Below are positions 56,960 to 64,000 of a stretch of DNA of 64,000 nt, in pieces. The translations under genes were made by a program, and so were the position numbers. How positions within the stretch are numbered: position 1 is the stretch's first letter; each line of letters opens with the position of its first letter. The notes beneath the pieces were generated by a model, which saw nothing but the letters and a program-made list of their open reading frames with translations, ran no database searches and had not been told where the DNA came from. Source of the stretch: Massospora cicadina (lineage: Eukaryota; Entomophthoromycota; Entomophthoromycetes; Entomophthorales; Entomophthoraceae); the NCBI GenBank assembly GCA_022478985.1, contig JAKSZP010005266.1, forward strand, positions 62,001 through 126,000, read 5' to 3'.

Positions 56960-57990
56960 GAATTTCAGGACATTGAGCTTGAGGTGGTCCAGTTCCACCA
57001 AGATGCGCCTGATTGTGGCTGTGTCAGTGGTGTACTTATGCAAGGTAAGATGGCGAGTTTTATTAATTAGTTCAACTTTGAATTATTACCAGGTTATGAT
57101 GGGGTTCGATTAATAAGGAGTTAGTAATTCATATATAGTGGCTTCATTTTTGACCCAGTCATATATTTCAGGCAATTTTATAGCTCTGGGTTTAACTTCC
57201 TTCAGTTTGATGCTAAAGCAAAAGTTCAGGTTGTCAAAAGCTGCACCAAAATGAGTTGGTCAAAGAAGTTTATCTTTTAACTGCGAAGTTGGAGATGTTC
57301 AAGCGGTGAATTTTTTGGGTGGGGATGAAGTTGATGAGTCTCATTGAGATGAGCGTTCCCTTGCATATGTTGGGGCGAGTCATGTGATGGAGGAGTGGTG
57401 ACCCATGGGGAGAGTATCAAATAGGCTGAGGGATGCCACAATTGCACAGAATTTGTTGTGCCCATGGGGCATTCCATGGGTTTAGGACATCAGTCCATGT
57501 CAGTGCCAGACCAGCAATAGAAGTCGCCCAATAGAATGGTGTCCAGTGGGAGGGCGGATGTTGAGATGGTCTCTAGAGATTTTTCCTCTTAGCTGCAGTA
57601 CATGGTGCATATATTCATGCTATAGAAATTGTGTCATCCTGGAATGTGATTGTTGCTACCAGGATGCAGCTGTGCAGATATAAAAATGAGTTAATGATTT
57701 TAACTTTTTGTGTTTATGGATGACCACCCCACAGTGGGACGTCCATACCAATTAGGATGGTGAGACCCCGGCTGACCAGGATCCATCTTCCCCTATAGAC
57801 TGTGGGAATCTTGGATGGTTAAGAAATTTACAGGGGGTTTCCACAGAAAGTCCATCTTTTATGTTTTGGGATGATTGAGCCCTGGCTCCAACATTGTTTA
57901 GAGTCCCTATTGACACTGAGGGCCTGTGGCGCCTAAGGATCGGTTGGAAGGCCTATCCAGCCTTATCCCAGCGCACCATTTCTGGTACAT
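56960..57990 (-). pseudogene. Endonuclease (EEP/APE type) remnant of LINE J
   Basis: Visible blocks: NNVGARAQSSQNIKDGL near 57870-57925, FQDDTISIA-stop-IYAP near 57605-57640 (the x-I-x-N-x-Y-A-P strand), ILLGDFYCWSGTDMDVLNPW near 57485-57545 (the catalytic G-D-F-N box with N changed to Y), and ISMRLINFI near 57325-57350 in the region of the S-R-I-D motif. Out-of-frame joins separate them. The enzyme nicks the target DNA. Confidence 0.7.
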
Positions 57991-58039
57991 GCTCCATGTA
58001 ATAGGGCCTGTCCCACCTGTGCAGTTGTTTGATCCCTTA

Positions 58040-59278
58040 CCATTTACAAATTTTCCACGGGTTTGATATTGGTTGGGTTTGAGTTGGTCTCTTCTGCTCG
58101 TGACTCATGGTAGTATGGTGCAGTGTGATGGGTGCTTTCTGTGGTTGTAGGGTTCAAATTTGTAGATGTGGGTCCCAAATTTTCGCCAATAGTGAAGCTG
58201 AATTGTCCAGCTAAATTCTTGATTGATACACGTGGATTCATTCAAATTGTTGAGAAAATTTCATCTTGAGTATTCTTCTCTAATTAGTTGGCACGGGTAA
58301 TTTCCTCTAAATCCTCCTGAAACTGGCTGGGGGTGATGGAGGAGGCCATGAGTAATGCAGCCATAACTGTTCCCGTTTGCAGGCCTTCTGTACCATTTTG
58401 CGCACTTTGAGTGAAACTTAGTCTATGAGAATGTATTGCCCATCCTCTTCCCAGGAGAAGGCATGGTTGGTGCCAGTTGTTTTTCTGAAGTCTTTGCTAT
58501 CCTCATCCATGTTGTCATCTCAGAAGTCTGGGGCCACCATGCCCTCCTTCACAGGGCATACGTGCACCTTATGCCCCAAATGCGCTGCAGTGATTGCAGA
58601 TTGGCGGTGCACTTTCTAGATATGATGCGTAATACTTTTGACACTCCCATATCCAGGAGTTGAAACAATGCTGTGCGCAGGATTTTTGTGAGGTTCTCAG
58701 CCACCTCATTGAGCAGGTTTATCACAGCTATCCTTACCTATGCACAGGTTCAGCATCAGGTGAAACATCTTAAGTTAGTTTTATCTCTCCATAGCTGGTG
58801 AGTCCATCTCAGAGCTTTTCCTTAATTACTTTGCAGGGAAGGTTGGTTGTAAGCAAGTTGAGGTGATGAATAAAGTGTTTGCTTTGTTTTATCTGTTGTG
58901 CATGGTGCACACAATTCATTTCCCCTTGGGAGGGAAATGTCAACAAAGACTTTTTCAGCGACGTCTGCATCTCATTTTAGTTTCAAAACCCATGTAAATC
59001 CAGCCGTGGTGGATTGTATGGGTGTTAATATAAACTGCGTGGGGAAAAGTGAGGCTGTGCCTCTCCCACTTTCTCCCACAGAGTTGAGAATCAACCCAAG
59101 AAGAGTTAGAGCATGCTCCACCTGTGATAGGGGCTGGGAATATGGATTTCCATTTACAGATTTTGTTTAGTAGTGAACTACACAAACCCAGATGGTGTCT
59201 GAGTTTGTAGTTTCTTGGTGGCATTGGTTTTTGGTAGTCCGCAGGGCGTTTCTTGTCCTTCAGTGCACCGTTTTGCAC
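58040..59278 (-). pseudogene. ORF1 remnant of LINE J
   Basis: Open at 58955-59278. Farther on (lower coordinates) comes LLNEVAENLTKILRTALFQL, then LDMGVSKVLRI near 58620-58730. Then a knuckle near 58550-58600, reading I-C-N-H-C-S-A-F-G-H-K-V-H-V-C-P after one frameshift (C-x2-C-x4-H-x4-C). After it an acidic tail (DDNMDEDSKDF) follows to about 58420. ORF1 proteins of this kind bind the LINE RNA. Plus-strand frames at 58425-58663 are antisense shadows. Confidence 0.65.
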
Positions 59279-59290
59279 ATTGCCTGATTA

Positions 59291-61861
59291 AATGTCGCCC
59301 AATTTAAATTTGTTTTGTTGATATCACCCAACGCTTCAATATGATTATCAAATTTTGCTGTTTGAATTAAATCTTAGTAACTAATGTGATAATTTTAGAA
59401 AATAACTTTTATTTTAATGCTTATCAAAACTTAGTTGTGAGCTCACAAGGTGTCAAATTGATGTCCTCTTGGATACAGGAGAGTCTAAGAAGTTTACGAC
59501 CTTAAAAGTCTCACAAGACCCTTATTTAATTCTTAAGAAAATTACCAGTAAATGCTTTGTTCAGCCTCTAAGCCTTATTAAATAATAAGATTCTTATATA
59601 TTTTTTTTAGTTCTACTACTGAAATCGTTTCACCTTGGTACCAGATATATTATACCCAGTGATCCCTGGATTAGGTTGCTGCATTGTCAACAATTAATTA
59701 AATCAATCTGTAATATATCTTCTTGTCCCTTGAAGGTACATGTCTATGTAGCAAGTTCCCCCTAATTGATATATTCTTATCAGAAAGAGAATTTCTTCAT
59801 CTCTGAAAACCCTCCTTCACTGATTTAGCACCCAGTTTCCCTCAAAGTTTCTGCCTTATAAAGACATTTTCGTTAGAAAAGTTAACATTTTCCCCCATCA
59901 CTCTGAGTATGACCTTACTTTTTGTTTAGTGGTGAATTGAATAATATAAATTGCATGTTGTATTCCTGTTCAAACATGAAGATAAGGCCTTGAGGAGTTG
60001 CTTAGAGGATATTGGCCATCATGGATATTCTGATAAACTCAACTATTGCTTCTTCTATATTATTTGCACAGAAAGTTGAAAGACCTTAAGGCCTTTTTTG
60101 GACTATGGCATTTATAAACATAACTTGCATGTTTTTACCCTCTGCCTTTGGAGCAAGTTAATAAGTCTAATAATTTTCAAAGTACTTGTGTTTTAAATTC
60201 ACCCTTGTAAATGTATTCAAATAATAAGGGTAGAAGAAGGCTAGGAATGGCTCAGGCTATCTTCACAAAGGTGGTATATTTCAGTTTGAATAATTGCTAT
60301 TCAGTTTCAAAAGTTCATCTGCAACTTTCCAGTGTATGAATGATGACATCCTGGCAATCTTAGCTTTAAATGGACTACGACTTACATAGACTGCATACTA
60401 TTACATTCACCCAATTATAAGCAGAAAACAAAGGATCTATAAACTGTGTTGTATGCTTTACAGAAAACGATTTGTACAATAAGTTTCTAAATACAAGTTC
60501 TTTATATGGGAAGTCAGTTTCTTGGATAATTTAGTTCTTTAATACAGTTTGCAATAACTCTCAAAGTTTAGTCTATTAACTCATGGCCCACACCACAATG
60601 CAAAACAACTTTACTGCTTCTCAGGTACTATCATCTTTCTAAAATATTTCCCCTGAGTTAATCAGTTGGCGGCACTCTCTACCATTTGATGTTTAAAACC
60701 TGCCTTCAAGGGAAGGATGTCTGTCAAAAAAATTTAATGCAACAAACAAGTAGTTGTTTCCACTCCTGTTCATACATGTAAGCACAACTAGTGTTTTATT
60801 GTAAAAACTTGTGCGTCTGTATCTTTTGTGAGAAATGTGCTAATCCAAGACCATGATGGAGTAGAGCAACAAGTCATGTTTTTACTTTGCAAATTATTGT
60901 CCTCTGTACAATCATAGGTAATCTTTTATAATAAGCTTGCTGCGGTGCCAAGGTTGTTTAAAATGGCGGTATCTGTTGTATTTAAGGATATTTTAAGCTC
61001 TCTGGTGCTATTTGGGCCTAAACTCCAACAAATGGGGGATTTAAACCACTGAAGATAATAATATAAATATACACTTAAAAATAGAAAGTTGTACATTTTA
61101 TAGTTTTATTTGTGCTGTAGGGGTTAGATAATGAACCATCTTGATATCCAACCAGTTAGTATTTAAACTTTATGTTGAATTTTGGTGTCTGCTTCAGAGG
61201 GCTGGTTCTTCTTCAAGGGTGGAATGCAGTTTCGCGCATCTATTGTGTGAGAACAACAGACAGGATGGTGATTAGAATTTAAATTATAGCTTCTTGGTAG
61301 TATACAATTCATATACCCTGTCATTCTTACTTGGATGATGGCACGCCGCCCTGATCTTACTGATCCCAAGTAAAAACTGACTAATATAAAATAAAGTACT
61401 AAACGCAAAAAAGTTCATAAATTAAATTATAAACAAGTCCAGTAGTTGAATGTTTTTTATTAGTGTCAACTTAAGGGTTATTTATAGGGTTCAATGTTAA
61501 CCACAGCTTACCCATGACGTCTCATTTTCAATGGCACTTGACCATGTAAAAAGTTTATAAGAACGTCTACAAATACTTTGACTCAGTGCATCATGCTCAG
61601 TCTCAGGGTCAGAGTAAACACCGTCATTATTCTCAAGATGACATTTTGGACACATCCTCAAAATAGCTGAACTGTTTCACTTTCACATATAAATGGCAGC
61701 AAATACCAAGGCGATTTGTACCACTAATTAGTAATTAATTTGATCATAACTCGACTGACATTGAAAACTAATTTTGATATAGACCAACAAATCCCATGTG
61801 CCTGAGTCATTAAGTCAAAAATTAATCTAAATCTGACCTAACCATCAAAGCCCTTGGCTCA
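59291..61861. other. Unassigned AT-rich stretch
   Basis: No motif-bearing frame, LTR pair, RNA gene or tandem repeat seen. A minus-strand frame at 61163-61408 (81 codons, hydrophobic start) lacks supporting signals and is not called. Confidence 0.3.
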
Positions 61862-62537
61862 TGTCATCATAGTCAAATATTATTAAGCGAAATTGCTAGG
61901 CTGCAAATCCCAAGTTCAGATATACTTAGGATACACCTGATCCATAATTGCTGATATATGATATGATCAAATATCTGACGATTAGGTCCAGTCAATTACT
62001 CAACACTTTATCAAGGGTCAAAGGGTATTTAATGATAAGTTCAGAACAGCTTGTTACATTCTGAATAAAGAAGTGCTAATTTAGCCTATCAAAGCTCAGA
62101 AAACTCAACTCAATTTGGCTAACCATGGATGGGGAGTTAATTTCTGGCAATATGTACCCATATGGTAACTGGTTAATAAATTTCAAGTTAATCCCCTTTT
62201 GTGAAATTTATTATACCTTGGGGGACCCCTGCCAAGCCTATAAAAGGGATTGGTCCCACATAGGTGCTTGAATGGTCCTGGTTGTGGCTGAGGGAGTACC
62301 ATCTAATGGACGCCCCAGAGTCCGCCGCATGGTTGGAGTAATCTGACTTTTTTGATCTGCTTATATTGTCCATTAAGTATTCAAAACTGGTTTACCCCAA
62401 TTTTCTAGGTTCCATTGAGAATCGTCCAAGGTCTTTTGGCTGATTTTTTCAGCTTTTACCTCTGAACCACTCTTTTATATACATTGGACTTGTATTTGTC
62501 CTACAAAACCCCCTTAAAGAGTGGTAGGGGGTGAACA
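61862..62537 (-). repeat. 3' LTR of element P (family 2)
   Basis: On the minus strand it starts TGTTCACCCCCTACC at 62537. It contains AAAAGACCTTGG, GGGGCGTCCATTAGATGGTA and CCCTTTTATAGGCTTGGCAG, all shared with B3, M1 and M2. The far end (TATGATGACA) is approximate. Confidence 0.7.
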
Positions 62538-64000
62538 AGATTGCAAGAACCGACCATGAACTTGGTTAATAGTAAGGCTGAAGCAGGGGACTTAATGGGA
62601 TACTCATCCCATTGCTTGTATGTGACTAAAAATGGGCCTTAACAGATAGAACCAAGCTTCTCACTTCTAGGAGTGATGCAATTGTGGTAATACAACACCA
62701 AGTCAAATACTTGGAAGGAATGGAGAGGCCCAAAGCTCATTAACTGCTTGCCAATCTTTAGTAACCGTATTGGCCAAGTTAATCATGGCCTCTGCTTGTA
62801 GTTGGATGATGTGCTAGGAAAATTTTTTCATGGCTTGATCTGAGTCAGTTCTTTCTGTATAAATGTCTTTGACTAATAGGGCTGATACCCCATATTATTG
62901 TCCATACAACACATGGGACATCTTGAGGATGCAATGGTAGCTAATCCAGTAAGCCAAGAGGACACTGGGTAAGTAAAGATCCCAATGTAGAGGTCAGAGA
63001 TAGCCATTTTGTGGAGTATAGAGACCAGGGTTACATTAACTCTTTCTACGGCACCATTTTTAGATGGGTTATAGGGTGCCAAGAAGAGTTGTTGTGTTCC
63101 CAAGGATTTGGCAAGGAGCTTTACAACTCGGGAGGAAAATTTTTTCCCATTGTCACATAGGAGGACTTGGAGGCACCCATGCTGAGTGAATATGTACTGG
63201 TGTAAGAAGGTAGCCGTGGCTTTAGCAGTATGTTTGGGGAGATCAAAAGCTTCAACACATTTGGTGAAATGATCAAATTTGACAAGGATATAGCGATTGC
63301 CACTTGTAGTCTGTGGTAGAGGACCTACCATGTCAAAACTTATGGTTTAGAAGGGTTAATGGGGCGTAGTCAGTTGATAATTGTACTGGGTTATATAGTT
63401 GGATTGTTTTTTTATAGATCAAACAGGCATCCAAGACTTTCACTATGGTCTCCATGTTACCTTCCCAGTAATACCTCACTTTAATCCAATAATAGGTTTA
63501 AGACTCCTCCATGGCCCATTATGGAAGTTTTGAATTACACTTCCAATGAAGCAGGTTAACTCCTGAAGTTACTTTGAGTGGATTCTCCAAAAGCGATAAA
63601 CTAAAGTAAAACCAGGTTATAATTTGACCTAATCTTTTTTATTAAAAAATGGGATACCTATAGATTTTAATTAGGTTTGTAATCTATCAGTGCTAATTAA
63701 TCTCAATGCAATCAAATCTTCAATCAATCAATTGGGATGGGGCTTATTGTATTTATTAACTTTGACAGATTGAGATAAATTAATCTCTCCTTCTAGTGAA
63801 GCCGGGGGAATTGATGGAATAGCATCTCCGGGGACAAGAGAATTTGACAAAATCCTAACACTTCCACCCTCAAGATTTGATTGAGGAGGAGGGTGAATTC
63901 AAATACCCTAGGGTGAATATGATTGATCACTATGCCAGTATCAACATGAACAATTGAATACTTTAATCCTTTTCAAAATATAACTCAATAAGGACCAGAA
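62538..64000 (-). mobile_element. Element P: family-2 Ty3/gypsy element running off the right edge
   Basis: Integrase and C-terminal part followed by the 3' LTR. Zinc-binding domain homology (RYYWEGNMETIVKVLDACLI) lies at about 63420-63480. From about 63560 to 64000 the sequence no longer aligns clearly with B3; a TGTTAGGATTTTGTC near 63864 (minus) could start another LTR insertion, but I cannot show its end. Confidence 0.75.
62873..63331 (-). pseudogene. Integrase core of element P, longest intact frame of family 2
   Basis: A 152-codon open stretch: MVGPLPQTTSGNRYILVKFD (first Asp region, V-G-P-L and K-F-D-H-F-T-K), LLCDNGKKFSSRVVKLLAKS (second Asp), APYNPSKNGAVERVNVTLVS (Glu). All three catalytic residues are kept, and the second Asp and Glu boxes are about 35 residues apart. 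The frame lacks a proper start because it is part of a polyprotein. Its relative integrity suggests P is younger than E and B3. Confidence 0.88.

Larger units (their letters stand above)
54300..59290 (-). mobile_element. LINE J: near full-length non-LTR retrotransposon
   Basis: Read right to left: an ORF1 with a CCHC knuckle, an apurinic-type endonuclease, a reverse transcriptase, and a C-terminal zinc finger. This ORF1-EN-RT-zf layout is that of L1/Tad-like LINEs. LINE K (9300-10612 and 18234-19300) is the same type. Ends are approximate: the 3' end is set where similarity to K stops, and no target duplication was found. All coding parts carry stops and shifts. Confidence 0.8.

Noticed and set aside
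61163..61408. Minus-strand 81-codon frame with hydrophobic start as a small secreted protein
   Set aside because: No promoter, splice or homology support, and frames of this length occur by chance throughout the window.

Overview
This window is eukaryotic repeat DNA. I found no intact host gene in 64 kb. Nearly everything recognisable is a decayed retroelement: Ty3/gypsy LTR retrotransposons, including two chromodomain-bearing chromoviruses (D and F), two copies of one LINE with a zinc-finger C-terminus (K and J), and a small non-LTR retroposon (N) with very short offspring. The DNA is AT-rich and every long reading frame is cut by stops and frameshifts. Tf1/sushi-like chromoviruses and LINEs of this layout fit a large, repeat-rich fungal genome, for example a rust or an entomophthoralean fungus. 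That placement is inference; the window alone cannot settle it.

Layout, left to right. 1-6336: element A (family 1, + strand, 5' end outside the window), with retroposon N inserted in its RT/RNase H gene. 6337-9287: the 3' part of chromovirus F. 9300-10612: first piece of LINE K. 10613-18233: element G (family 1, - strand, complete with both LTRs), whose 5' LTR holds solo LTR H1. 18234 to about 19300: LINE K resumes. 20112-20643: a shorter relative of N. 21108-43958: element E (family 2, + strand), flanked by a perfect ACCAT duplication and holding three insertions: solo LTR H2 (perfect GCATC duplication), complete element C (family 3), and complete chromovirus D. D holds solo LTR M1 (perfect GGCGC duplication), M1 holds solo LTR M2, and both M1 and M2 hold 22-34 bp retroposed tails. 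44795-51130: a second complete family-2 element, B3. 51131-51660: a minisatellite of about 71-78 bp period abutting the B3 LTR. 54300-59290: LINE J on the - strand (ORF1, endonuclease, RT, zinc-finger tail). 61862-64000: family-2 element P on the - strand, running off the right edge. The remaining stretches hold nothing I can identify.

The insertions give a relative chronology. K is older than F, F older than A, A older than N. K is older than G, G older than H1. E is older than H2, C and D; D is older than M1, M1 older than M2, and M2 older than its tail. Taking out the inserts and one copy of each target duplication makes the host protein homology continuous again, which is the strongest evidence for the boundaries.

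The most unusual signal is a set of 22-54 bp insertions that share one 3' terminal motif (GGTTGGGACCATCTAGTACT followed by A's) and are flanked by direct repeats of 11-18 bp. They look like extremely 5'-truncated products of target-primed reverse transcription, using the 3' end of retroposon N as the source sequence.
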